Below the pieces are notes generated by a model. It did not search any database, was not told where the DNA came from, and worked only from the letters and a program-made list of their open reading frames with translations. 64,000 nucleotides of DNA from Reinekea marina. GTDB lineage: Bacteria; Pseudomonadota; Gammaproteobacteria; Pseudomonadales; Natronospirillaceae. The stretch is taken from positions 3,447,272 through 3,511,271 of the forward strand of contig NZ_JAUFQI010000001.1 in the NCBI RefSeq assembly GCF_030409715.1, read 5' to 3'. The translations under genes and the position numbers were made by a program. Below, piece by piece: positions 9,406 through 18,188 of this stretch (positions are counted from its first letter, which is position 1; every line of letters starts with the position of its first letter).

Positions 9406-10632
9406 ATGAAAAAGTTTCTGCTCGCCCCACTTTTTGTTTGCGGCATTGCTCAAGCCGACATTACGCCTAGCCAAGTGATTGAAGGCTATGCCGATTTAGC
9501 GCTGGCCACTTACAGTGATGCTCTACATACGGCGGAGCATCTGCATGAGCATTTAGAGAGGCTGGTTAAATCACCCTCACAGAGTGCACTAGACGAGGCA
9601 AAGGCCGCTTGGATTGCAGCGCGACCTTCATACCAACAATCTGAAGTATTTCGTTTCGGGAATAGTATTGTTGATGATTGGGAAGGCCAGTTAAATGCTT
9701 GGCCGCTCGATGAAGGCTTAATTGACTATGTCGACAACAGTGCCTATGAACATGAATTAGGTAACGATGGCAGTATGGCTAACATAGTAGCTAACAAGAA
9801 GGTTGGCGATCTAAAAGTATCACGACTTAACCCGAAAACATTAGCCAATTTGAACGAGTTTGGCGGATCAGAAGCAAACGTTGCCACCGGATACCACGCC
9901 ATTGAGTTTCTACTTTGGGGTCAAGATTTAAATGGTCACGCGGCCGGTGCGGGTAATCGACCTTGGACCGATTATGCAAAAGGCAGTGAGTGTCGCGACG
10001 GTCACTGCAAGCGCCGTGGGCAATATTTATTGGCCGCCAGTGAATTGCTGATTGATGATTTAGCCTACATGGTGAATCAATGGGCACCAAACGAAGACAA
10101 CTACCGAGCTGAATTATTATCGCTAGATTCAAAACAAGCGTTAAACAGAATGCTCTTTGGTATGGGCTCATTAGCCTTAGGTGAACTGGCAGGCGAACGC
10201 ATAAAAGTAGCTTTAACCGCTAACTCTACCGAAGATGAACACGATTGCTTTTCTGACAATACTCACAACTCTCACTACTACAACGCTCAAGGCATCGCCA
10301 ACCTTTACTTTGGCCACTACACCGATGCTAATGGTGAGACGTTGTCTGTGCCTAGTTTGCGCGACTACTTTGCAAGCCAAGGAGATTTTGAGTTTATTAA
10401 CAACGCCGATGCTGCTTTTAATGCGACCGAAGCAAGCTTAATGAAAGTGGTTAAAAGCGCTGAAGCGGGCATTGCATTCGATCAACTCATCGCACCAGGT
10501 AATGCCACTGGCAAAGCCTTGTTAACAGACGCCATTAATAGTCTTGTAAATGAAACACATGTCATTGAGCGTATGGCTCAGCTTTTAGACATTGCACAAC
10601 TAACACCTGACGATGCTGGACATGAATTTTAA
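9406..10632 (+). CDS. Imelysin family periplasmic protein (IrpA/IcmP-like)
   Basis: 408 aa with a signal peptide ending near IAQA. The imelysin domain covers most of the mature protein. The conserved GxHxxE motif is GYHAIEFLLWG near residue 163, and RPSYQQSEVFRF is another family signature. Imelysins are periplasmic or surface iron-regulated proteins implicated in iron uptake; peptidase activity is disputed. It has a GAAGAGAG ribosome-binding site and is first in a Fur-box-preceded operon whose order matches the Pseudomonas icmP cluster (imelysin, DUF1111, imelysin, DUF1513). Confidence 0.9.
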   Translation: MKKFLLAPLFVCGIAQADITPSQVIEGYADLALATYSDALHTAEHLHEHLERLVKSPSQSALDEAKAAWIAARPSYQQSEVFRFGNSIVDDWEGQLNAWPLDEGLIDYVDNSAYEHELGNDGSMANIVANKKVGDLKVSRLNPKTLANLNEFGGSEANVATGYHAIEFLLWGQDLNGHAAGAGNRPWTDYAKGSECRDGHCKRRGQYLLAASELLIDDLAYMVNQWAPNEDNYRAELLSLDSKQALNRMLFGMGSLALGELAGERIKVALTANSTEDEHDCFSDNTHNSHYYNAQGIANLYFGHYTDANGETLSVPSLRDYFASQGDFEFINNADAAFNATEASLMKVVKSAEAGIAFDQLIAPGNATGKALLTDAINSLVNETHVIERMAQLLDIAQLTPDDAGHEF

Positions 10633-12034
10633 TCACCTCACCAAACGCTTAGTTGGTTTAAGTATGGCGGTGGCTGTTTATTCAGCCACCGCTTTTGCGC
10701 AACTGCCACTGACTGGCGGGCAAACCACCACACAAAAAACCGGCTCTGCGGCCTTTAGCCAACCTGCGGCCAACTTACCTTTACTCGATCAAGTCGATTT
10801 CAGCGTAGGGAACTCATTTTTTCGCAACCCTTGGGTGATTGCACCCAGCTCCACCATAGCCCGTGATGGGCTCGGGCCACTATTTAATACCAATGGCTGC
10901 CAAAACTGCCACATACGCGACGGTCGTGGTCATGCGCCCATGAATAAAGACGATACAGCGACTTCAATGCTGGTGCGACTATCGCTTGCGGCTTTGACCG
11001 CCGAAGATAAACGCCAACAACTTAAGAAGGGGCCAATAGCCGAACCTAGATACGGGCACCAATTTCAAGATGGTGCTGTACCAGGCGTGGCTCCAGAAGG
11101 TCGCATTGAAATGGCTTGGACTACCGAGTCGTTTCGTTACCCAGATGGCGAAAAAGTTACGTTAAGATCTTCGCAATTATCACTGGCCAACCTTAACTAT
11201 GGCGAGCTGTCTGAACGGGTACAAACCTCAATACGAATTGCGCCCCAGATGATTGGGCTTGGGTTGCTCGAACAGGTAAGCGAACAAAGCATTCTCGCAA
11301 ATGCTGACCCAGATGATGTCGACAATGATGGTATTTCTGGCCGAGCCAATTTTGTTTGGAATGTTCGGCAACAACAAACTCAGTTAGGTCGATTCGGTTG
11401 GAAAGCTGGCATGCCCACCTTAGAACAACAAAATGCTGCGGCTTTTAACGGTGATTTGGGGATAACCAGTGAGATGTTTCCTAAAGATCACTGCACAGAA
11501 ATTCAACGTCAATGTCTTAGCGCCCCCAATGGCGATTCAGGTGCTGAAAAAGAATTGCAAAAAGATATACTCACCGCGGTCACTTTTTACACTCGTCATT
11601 TAGCCGTGCCTATGCAACGTAACCATGATAATAAAGAGGTTACGCAAGGAGAAGTGTTATTTAAATCGACAGGTTGCGCTGCTTGCCATACACCCACAAT
11701 GAAAACACCTTATCTAGCCGATTTACCCGCGCTGTCTGAGCAAACCTTTCATCCCTTTACCGATTTATTGTTACACGATATGGGACCTAAGTTGGCTGAT
11801 CATCGAGAAGAATTTTTAGCCAGTGGTCTCGAATGGCGAACGCCACCATTATGGGGGACGGGCTATGCACTTGAAGTAAATGAACAGGTGGCGTTATTGC
11901 ACGACGGTCGCGCGCAAAGTGTCGAGGAAGCTATTTTGTGGCACGGTGGTGAAGCCGAACAAAGCCGACAACGTTTTATCCATTTAACGAAGCAAAAGCG
12001 AGACGCCTTAATTGCATTCGTTAACTCACTTTAA
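10613..12034 (+). CDS. Di-haem oxidoreductase, DUF1111 family
   Basis: 473 aa with a signal peptide (cleavage after TAFA). Two c-type haem motifs, CQNCH near residue 95 and CAACH near 357, place it in the di-haem cytochrome c peroxidase-like DUF1111 (thiol oxidoreductase) family. FRNPWVIAPSS and LLHDMGPKLAD are typical. It is a periplasmic redox protein whose partner in the iron operon is unknown, possibly a ferric/ferrous step. The start overlaps the imelysin gene by 20 bp; the ATG at 10622 is an equally good start. Confidence 0.88.
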   Translation: MLDMNFNHLTKRLVGLSMAVAVYSATAFAQLPLTGGQTTTQKTGSAAFSQPAANLPLLDQVDFSVGNSFFRNPWVIAPSSTIARDGLGPLFNTNGCQNCHIRDGRGHAPMNKDDTATSMLVRLSLAALTAEDKRQQLKKGPIAEPRYGHQFQDGAVPGVAPEGRIEMAWTTESFRYPDGEKVTLRSSQLSLANLNYGELSERVQTSIRIAPQMIGLGLLEQVSEQSILANADPDDVDNDGISGRANFVWNVRQQQTQLGRFGWKAGMPTLEQQNAAAFNGDLGITSEMFPKDHCTEIQRQCLSAPNGDSGAEKELQKDILTAVTFYTRHLAVPMQRNHDNKEVTQGEVLFKSTGCAACHTPTMKTPYLADLPALSEQTFHPFTDLLLHDMGPKLADHREEFLASGLEWRTPPLWGTGYALEVNEQVALLHDGRAQSVEEAILWHGGEAEQSRQRFIHLTKQKRDALIAFVNSL

Positions 12035-12043
12035 AAGGTTTAT

Positions 12044-12919
12044 ATGAAGCGCTTTCTATTTTTACTGGCCACTGGCTTCTATTCTTTGCTGGGTTCATTG
12101 AGCGCGGAAGAAAACCGTTACGACTTGGACGTTTTAAGGCAATTTAAAACCTATACAGCACAACTAGAAAATGCTGTGACCAGCCAATGCGCAACCGGAT
12201 CTGGTGTTCACTTCACTCAACTATGGACAGAAACCGCATCGCAATGGTTTTTAATTAAAGGGTTAGGGTTACCCGCGCTTGAGTTTTTACAGTTAGATCA
12301 TCAAGTTGTGTTTTGGCCCGATTCAAAAGATCGTTTACGGCAACAAGTAATCAATGCTCTCACCACACAACCAAGCTCATCTCAATTAGATGCCTTACCA
12401 AACTCCGTGATGAGCTTATCGGCCATTGAATACATTCAAACGCTTACGCCCAGTGATAAACATTGCCAATGGCAAAAGGCCATAATGGAAAAGCAAACTG
12501 GAGTCGCAATAAAACTGTTTGAACTTCAACAGTATTATGAGTTTTCAACCTTCGAACAAGTCACCGCGTTGCACTCGAGTGTGTTGCTTAGTCAGAGTTT
12601 ATTGAAAGAAGTATTATCGAATAGCGATAAAGTTAACTGGGCTTTAGCGCCGGGGTGGCGGTCTCAATCTGGTTGGCCAATTTTACAGGCACTGAGCGCT
12701 CAAATTAACACCTTGTTTACGCAGCTCGACCCTGGTTCTGATCAGCGTGCACGAACAGAACAGTTGCTTTCTCAAGTGATTAATTCAGACTTATCTTTAA
12801 CTCAATCAGAGTTAACAAACTTAAACCAACAACTCAAATCGCTTGCGCAATATATAGAAAATGATCTTGCCTCATCACTCGATGTTTATTTAGGGTTTAA
12901 CAATTTTGACGGTGATTAG
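12044..12919 (+). CDS. Second imelysin family protein
   Basis: 291 aa with an N-terminal signal peptide (MKRFLFLLATGFYS). Family features include HFTQLWTETASQWFLIKGLG and a degenerate motif region LSAIEYIQTL where GxHxxE would be expected. The first histidine is lost, which is normal for the shorter imelysin of this operon type. It lies 9 bp after the DUF1111 stop and overlaps the DUF1513 gene. It probably forms a periplasmic complex with its neighbours (inference). Confidence 0.8.
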   Translation: MKRFLFLLATGFYSLLGSLSAEENRYDLDVLRQFKTYTAQLENAVTSQCATGSGVHFTQLWTETASQWFLIKGLGLPALEFLQLDHQVVFWPDSKDRLRQQVINALTTQPSSSQLDALPNSVMSLSAIEYIQTLTPSDKHCQWQKAIMEKQTGVAIKLFELQQYYEFSTFEQVTALHSSVLLSQSLLKEVLSNSDKVNWALAPGWRSQSGWPILQALSAQINTLFTQLDPGSDQRARTEQLLSQVINSDLSLTQSELTNLNQQLKSLAQYIENDLASSLDVYLGFNNFDGD

Positions 12920-13961
12920 TCGGCGAGCGTTTTTAGGCCAAGGGTCGGCTTTGGCGTTAGCCACTCAACTTAAATCTTTAGCCTTTGCAAACGCCACGAC
13001 CAATACTGACGAGCTAATCATTGGCGCGTCCAGATTAGGCAGCGACCACTTTGCCATCAGCGCGGTAAACCTCAATGGCGCGCTGCAATGGCAACTGCCT
13101 TTACCGGGCCGCGGGCATGATATTGCACTGCACCCAAGCCTAGACTTTGGTATTGCCATTGCGCGTAGACCAGGCCGCTATTTACAGTTATTTAGCTCAC
13201 GAACCGGCCAAGATTTAGGGCTAGTCAGAGTTAGTAATCATTTAAAGTTAAACGGCCACGCTTGCTGGGTAAACAACAAGCTCATTGTCAGCGCCAGTCA
13301 TCGAGCCAGCTCTCAAATGTGTTTACTCAGCTACAAATTAGCTGACAATAAATTGGTTGAAGTTGGCCAGCAGTTTTTTGATTATGTTGGTCCACATGAA
13401 ATCGCCTCTACGCCCAATGCCATTTGGGTTGCTGTTGGCGGCTTAAAAACCAAGGGTCGAGAAGTGACCAACAAAAATAGTCTAACCTCATTTTTGCTTC
13501 AGCTATCACCCAATAACTTGACTGTTGAAAAAGAGTTCCCGGCTCCTTTTGCCGGGCTTAGTTTAAGGCACCTTGCCTGCTCTGACAGCGGAAGCCCTTA
13601 TATTGCGGGCCAATACCAACTGGACCCAGGCGACAGCCCGCCACTGTTGTTTGCGCTAAAAAATGAAACGCTCACGCCACTGAAGGCACCGCCTAGCCTT
13701 TGGGCTCAACTGAAAGGCTATATTGGCAGTGTGGAAGTCAGTGAAGGAATGATTGTAGCAACCAGCCCTCGTGCTCACTGGCTAGGCTGGTTTGCAGAGC
13801 ATAATTTTGAATTGACCGATCAGTTTTTACTGCCAGACGTATGCGCGCTGGCAGCAACCTCGCAAGGTTTGTTCGCAGGTTCAGGCACAGGGAGAGTCTA
13901 CAACCAAGGAGATGTGATTCCGAGCAAGATACGATGGGATAACCATTTCAGCGTGACTTGA
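12912..13961 (+). CDS. DUF1513 protein with Tat-like signal
   Basis: About 349 aa. The N-terminus SRRAFLGQGSALALAT looks like a twin-arginine signal. The mature part is a likely beta-propeller with the DUF1513 patterns FAISAVNLNG, LPGRGHDIALHP and RPGRYLQLF. It is predicted to be periplasmic. Two starts are possible, TTG at 12906 and GTG at 12912; neither has a good ribosome-binding site, so translation is probably coupled to the overlapping imelysin gene. It is the last gene of the Fur-box operon. Biochemical function is unknown. Confidence 0.85.
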   Translation: MISRRAFLGQGSALALATQLKSLAFANATTNTDELIIGASRLGSDHFAISAVNLNGALQWQLPLPGRGHDIALHPSLDFGIAIARRPGRYLQLFSSRTGQDLGLVRVSNHLKLNGHACWVNNKLIVSASHRASSQMCLLSYKLADNKLVEVGQQFFDYVGPHEIASTPNAIWVAVGGLKTKGREVTNKNSLTSFLLQLSPNNLTVEKEFPAPFAGLSLRHLACSDSGSPYIAGQYQLDPGDSPPLLFALKNETLTPLKAPPSLWAQLKGYIGSVEVSEGMIVATSPRAHWLGWFAEHNFELTDQFLLPDVCALAATSQGLFAGSGTGRVYNQGDVIPSKIRWDNHFSVT

Positions 13962-14014
13962 ACACAAGCTAAAAGCCTGAGACTATCAGGGCATATATCA
14001 CACCCGAGGTCTGT

Positions 14015-15322
14015 ATGATTTTTCCAAACAATGATGATGGCTGTGGCTGGCTTAACCAACTCGCACCACGTACGCCTAACGTTGAACTAAAAAAAGCGAT
14101 CCAATGCGATTGGCTGATCATCGGCGCGGGTTACACGGGCTTGTCTGCAGCACGACAACTTGCAGCACTGCGACCCAATGACCGTATTGTTATTGTTGAT
14201 GCACAACGCGCGGGCGAAGGTGCCAGTGCCAGAAATTCTGGCTATTTAGTTGACTCAACTTTGAACGACGGCCACCTGACCGGAGAGCACCTCAGTTTAT
14301 ACAAGCAAAAATATGATTTAAATCGAGCCGCCTTAGAAACAGTTAAAAGATTTGTGGATGCTTATCAGGTAGATTGTGATTGGGATGACTCAGGAAAATT
14401 TCACGCAACGTCGATGCTCAAAAACGAAGCAAAGCTCACTCAATTTCATCAAACATTGGCCAGCTGTGGCATTAAAAGTTCATTGCTGGCGGGTAGCGAG
14501 TTACACGAGCGCCTTGGTACCAAATTTTATCGCATGGCGGTGCACACGGAAGGTGGAGTCATGTTACAACCGGCTAAATTAGCGCGCGCTATGATTACCG
14601 CTTTACCCAATAATGTGGCGTTATATGAGAATACGCCTGTCCACAAAATAGAATACGGCTCCAAAAAAGTATCGGTGACTACACACCAAGGTTCAGTGAC
14701 GGCGAAACAAATTTTATTATGTGCTAACGGCTTTTTGCCATCGTTAGGTGCATTCACGCAACGCGCCTTTCCTTTGACGTTAACCGCTAGCTTAACCCGT
14801 ACGCTTACCGAACAAGAATATTCATCAATCGGCTCGCCAAAACCTTGGGGGTTATTGTCGGCACAAGCTATGGGCGCAACCGTACGGTTAACCGAAGATA
14901 AACGCATTATGATTCGTAATACGGCTGAAGCGATCACCGGTGTTCACTTATCAACTCAAGGGTTGCAACGGCGTATTCATGTTCACAAGCAGGGCTTAGA
15001 AAAACGTTTCCCTTCTCTGCCCGATAACCTCATAGAGCACAGCTGGGCAGGCATCACCTGTATCAGCGGAAACTCAGCGAATATTTTTACTCGGGTCTCA
15101 GAAAATTGCCTTGCCGCTGGCTGCTATAACGGTGGAGGTATTGGCTTGGCTACGCACTTTGGTGAGCAGCTCGCTTATTTAGCCATCGGCGAGAACACGC
15201 CAGAAATTGAACAGATAAACCAGCGCCCACAACCGAATTGGTTGCCACCCCAACCCTTTTTACAGTGGGGAGTTAAAATGCGTTTAGCCAAAGATAGGCT
15301 GTTCGCAAAAGCCGAGCGTTGA
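14015..15322 (+). CDS. FAD-dependent oxidoreductase (DAO family)
   Basis: 435 aa. The dinucleotide-binding motif GAGYTGLSAARQLA sits near residue 33, followed by the second FAD-contact strand IVIVDAQRAGEGASARNSG. The C-terminal CYNGGGIGLATHFGEQLA completes the FAD domain. The layout resembles gamma-glutamylputrescine oxidase (PuuB-like) and other amine oxidases of the DAO family. There is no neighbouring aminotransferase or amine gene, so the substrate cannot be inferred. GAGG precedes the ATG. It is monocistronic and convergent with the glycosylase gene. Confidence 0.82.
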   Translation: MIFPNNDDGCGWLNQLAPRTPNVELKKAIQCDWLIIGAGYTGLSAARQLAALRPNDRIVIVDAQRAGEGASARNSGYLVDSTLNDGHLTGEHLSLYKQKYDLNRAALETVKRFVDAYQVDCDWDDSGKFHATSMLKNEAKLTQFHQTLASCGIKSSLLAGSELHERLGTKFYRMAVHTEGGVMLQPAKLARAMITALPNNVALYENTPVHKIEYGSKKVSVTTHQGSVTAKQILLCANGFLPSLGAFTQRAFPLTLTASLTRTLTEQEYSSIGSPKPWGLLSAQAMGATVRLTEDKRIMIRNTAEAITGVHLSTQGLQRRIHVHKQGLEKRFPSLPDNLIEHSWAGITCISGNSANIFTRVSENCLAAGCYNGGGIGLATHFGEQLAYLAIGENTPEIEQINQRPQPNWLPPQPFLQWGVKMRLAKDRLFAKAER

Positions 15323-15347
15323 TTAAAACGCTTAAGTGAGTAGTTCT

Positions 15348-15857
15348 CTAAAAGTACAAAGATAAGCATTGGTGCCATTGCTGACACTTTTGTTCAAATG
15401 ACATCGCCGCAAAAGCAGGGCTTGTTGATGGCAACTTGTGTGTGGCGATGTTGGCAAATACAGGCTGCTTGGCAAATACTTTTTTAAAACTGGATTCTGC
15501 TTTACCCCCGTTGAATAAAATAGCCTCCACACTTGTGTGTTGCGTTATAAAAGCATCAATGGGGTTTGCTTGTTCCGTTTGTATATTGATGGCGCTGTCT
15601 AAACTGCCTTGACGCTCTGCCCGGCCAAGCACATCCCACAAGGCTATATTTTTATCGAGTAAGCCCGCTAGGCGGTGTTCATAGTCTGACTGTTCATCTA
15701 GACCAAAATAGCGACACATGATGGACCAAAAAGCATTTCTTGGGTGCGCGTAATATTGGTGCGCGTTGAGAGAAGCAACGCCAGGAATCGAACCCAAAAT
15801 TAATACTTTGGGCTCGCTCTTTGTTTCCGCATCAAAAGACTGAATGGCGTTATTCAT
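15348..15857 (-). CDS. DNA-deoxyinosine (hypoxanthine-DNA) glycosylase
   Basis: A 169-aa member of the uracil-DNA glycosylase superfamily. The N-terminal active-site region is VLILGSIPGVASL followed by YYAHPRNAFWSIM, and the C-terminal LPSTSPAFA matches the family 6 hypoxanthine-DNA glycosylase pattern. It is predicted to remove deaminated purines in base excision repair. It lies 16 bp downstream of uvrD, so both repair genes are probably transcribed together. Confidence 0.87.
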   Translation of the reverse strand: MNNAIQSFDAETKSEPKVLILGSIPGVASLNAHQYYAHPRNAFWSIMCRYFGLDEQSDYEHRLAGLLDKNIALWDVLGRAERQGSLDSAINIQTEQANPIDAFITQHTSVEAILFNGGKAESSFKKVFAKQPVFANIATHKLPSTSPAFAAMSFEQKCQQWHQCLSLYF

Positions 15858-15873
15858 AAACTGCTATTTTTGC

Positions 15874-18036
15874 TTACAACGGAATCAAGTTAGCGTATTG
15901 CAGCATGAGCACGCGCTCTTTACCTTCATCAAAGGCAACGGTAATTCGAGTTTGGGCACCTCCGCCTTCGGCGTGAACAATGGTGCCTTCGCCAAACATG
16001 GCGTGTTCGACGCGCTGCCCCATAGACAAACCTGCATCTTCTACAGCCATGTTTTGTTGCAAACCAAAATTAACTGGACGAGAGACTTGGGCGCGTAAGC
16101 GAACTTCATTTAAGTATTCATCGGGTATTTCACGTACAAAGCGTGACACACTATTAAATGTTTCATTACCGTACAACCGTCGGCTTTCTGCATAGGTCAG
16201 CGTTAACTCTTTTTTGGCACGCGTTATACCAACATAGGCGAGTCGACGCTCTTCTTGAATGCCGCCGACATCATCCATCGACATTTTATGAGGAAAAAGA
16301 TTTTCTTCCATCCCGGCTAAAAATACGTGATCGAACTCGAGCCCTTTTGCACTGTGCAACGTCATTAGATTTACGCTGTCTTCAAATTCATCGGCTTGGC
16401 CGTCACCAGCATCCAACGACGCTTCCCCTAAAAATTGCGCCAGTAATTCACCTGTCGATTCAACATCGACTTCGGTTGAAAAGCTTTGTGCCGCGGTAAT
16501 CAACTCGTTTAAGTTCTCTATACGAGTGCGCCCTTTTTCACCCTTTTCTTTCTCGTGGTATTCGATCATGCCTGAAGCGTCGTTTACAAACTTCACTATA
16601 TCGCCCAGATCATCTTGTTCGATAACCTCAACTTCGATATCTGAAATGAGTTGCATAAAATTCTTGAGCGCATTGCCTGCGCGTGCGGCAAATACACCAT
16701 TTTCTAGCGCTAGCTCTGCCGCTTGCCACAAAGAGCAGCCCTGATCGCGAGCAAATAATCGCAAAGTCTCAACCGTTTTATTACCAATGCCTCGAGGAGG
16801 AACATTGATGATTCGCTCCATAGATGCATCGTCTAATCGGTTAACCACTAAACGTAAATAAGCGACTGCATTGCGTATTTCCATTCGCTCGTAGAAGCGA
16901 ACACCGCCATAAATTCGATACGGCACCTGAACCTGAATAAGCGCTTCTTCGAGTACGCGTGATTGAGCATTTGAACGGTAAAGTAAGGCTATTTCGCTCG
17001 GGTTTGTCGAGGATTCGATGAGTCGCTTCATTTCGTCTGCAATAAATCGTGCTTCATCTTGCTCGTTAAAACCCGCATATAAACGGATAGGCTGGCCATC
17101 GTCGCCTTCTGTCCAAAGTTTTTTACCTAATCGGCCGCTGTTGTTTTCTATTACCGCATTCGCGGCATTCAAAATATTGGCCGTCGAACGATAATTTTGC
17201 TCTAAACGCACAACTTCGGCATCACTTTGAACCGCCGAAAAATTTTGAATGTTTTCTACTTTCGCACCACGCCAACCGTAAATTGATTGGTCATCATCGC
17301 CTACGATCGTTAAGCTTAGCTTCTCTCCGACCAGAACACGTAACCAAGCGTATTGAATTTCGTTAATGTCTTGAAATTCGTCGACCAAGACATGCGTAAA
17401 TCGGTCTTGGTAGTGGGTCAATAAATCAGGTTGATTCAGCCATAACTCGTGAGCACGCAACAACAATTCACCGAAATCGACCAAACCGCTTTGTTGGCAA
17501 AGCTCTTCGTAGCGGCTATATAAATCTTTTAATGTTTCTTGATACCAATCACCTTGGGTTTGAACATATTCCGCTCGGCGACCCTCATCTTTTTGCCCGT
17601 TAATAAACCATTGAACTTGCTTAGGCTGAACACGATCATCGGTAATATTGAGATCGGCCATGATTCGTTTAACTAATCTCAGCTGATCGTCAGAATCCAT
17701 GACCGTAAAGTTTTGCGGTAGATTAGCTTGTTGCCAATGTGCTTTTAACAATCGATGCGCTAAACCATGAAATGTGCCAACCCATAAACCGTGAGAAGGC
17801 GTTTCCAATAACTCTTCAATTCGGCCTTTCATTTCTCGTGCAGCTTTATTTGTAAAGGTAACCGCTAAAACACTGTAGGGAGAGGCAAGCCCTGCTGCAA
17901 CGAGCCAACCAATGCGATGCGTTAATACGCGTGTTTTACCAGAACCAGCGCCCGCTAATACGAGTAAATGCTGTGCATCGCTAGTTACCGCTGCTCTTTG
18001 TTCGGTATTAAGCAAATCTAGTTGCAGAGAATTCAT
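15874..18036 (-). CDS. uvrD: DNA helicase II (UvrD)
   Basis: From the Met at 18036 (MNSLQLDLLN) it is 720 aa, the E. coli UvrD length. The frame continues 22 codons further up, but that extension is atypical and the chosen ATG has AGTAGG upstream. Helicase motifs include Walker A AGAGSGKT, DEFQDIN, GDDDQSIYGWRGA, QNYRST, LMTLHSAKGLEF and VGITRAKKELTL. It is a 3'-5' helicase for mismatch and nucleotide excision repair. The C-terminal tail VEHAMFGEGTIVHAEGGG is the UvrD/PcrA Tudor-like domain. Confidence 0.95.
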   Translation of the reverse strand: MNSLQLDLLNTEQRAAVTSDAQHLLVLAGAGSGKTRVLTHRIGWLVAAGLASPYSVLAVTFTNKAAREMKGRIEELLETPSHGLWVGTFHGLAHRLLKAHWQQANLPQNFTVMDSDDQLRLVKRIMADLNITDDRVQPKQVQWFINGQKDEGRRAEYVQTQGDWYQETLKDLYSRYEELCQQSGLVDFGELLLRAHELWLNQPDLLTHYQDRFTHVLVDEFQDINEIQYAWLRVLVGEKLSLTIVGDDDQSIYGWRGAKVENIQNFSAVQSDAEVVRLEQNYRSTANILNAANAVIENNSGRLGKKLWTEGDDGQPIRLYAGFNEQDEARFIADEMKRLIESSTNPSEIALLYRSNAQSRVLEEALIQVQVPYRIYGGVRFYERMEIRNAVAYLRLVVNRLDDASMERIINVPPRGIGNKTVETLRLFARDQGCSLWQAAELALENGVFAARAGNALKNFMQLISDIEVEVIEQDDLGDIVKFVNDASGMIEYHEKEKGEKGRTRIENLNELITAAQSFSTEVDVESTGELLAQFLGEASLDAGDGQADEFEDSVNLMTLHSAKGLEFDHVFLAGMEENLFPHKMSMDDVGGIQEERRLAYVGITRAKKELTLTYAESRRLYGNETFNSVSRFVREIPDEYLNEVRLRAQVSRPVNFGLQQNMAVEDAGLSMGQRVEHAMFGEGTIVHAEGGGAQTRITVAFDEGKERVLMLQYANLIPL

Positions 18037-18188
18037 GAAAAAGCCTACTGTATATAAAAACAGGCTAAGTTTATCAGAATGAAATAAAAAAGGCTTGGCC
18101 ATTGAAAATTTTCAATGAAATCAAAGAAAAGCGCGTCATATCCCAAAAACTTGCTTAAAAGTATCTATAATTAATTCACAGACTATAA

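Noticed and set aside
13975-13990. Short stem (CCTGA/TCAGG) after the DUF1513 gene as a terminator.
   Set aside because: Only 5 bp with no U-tract.
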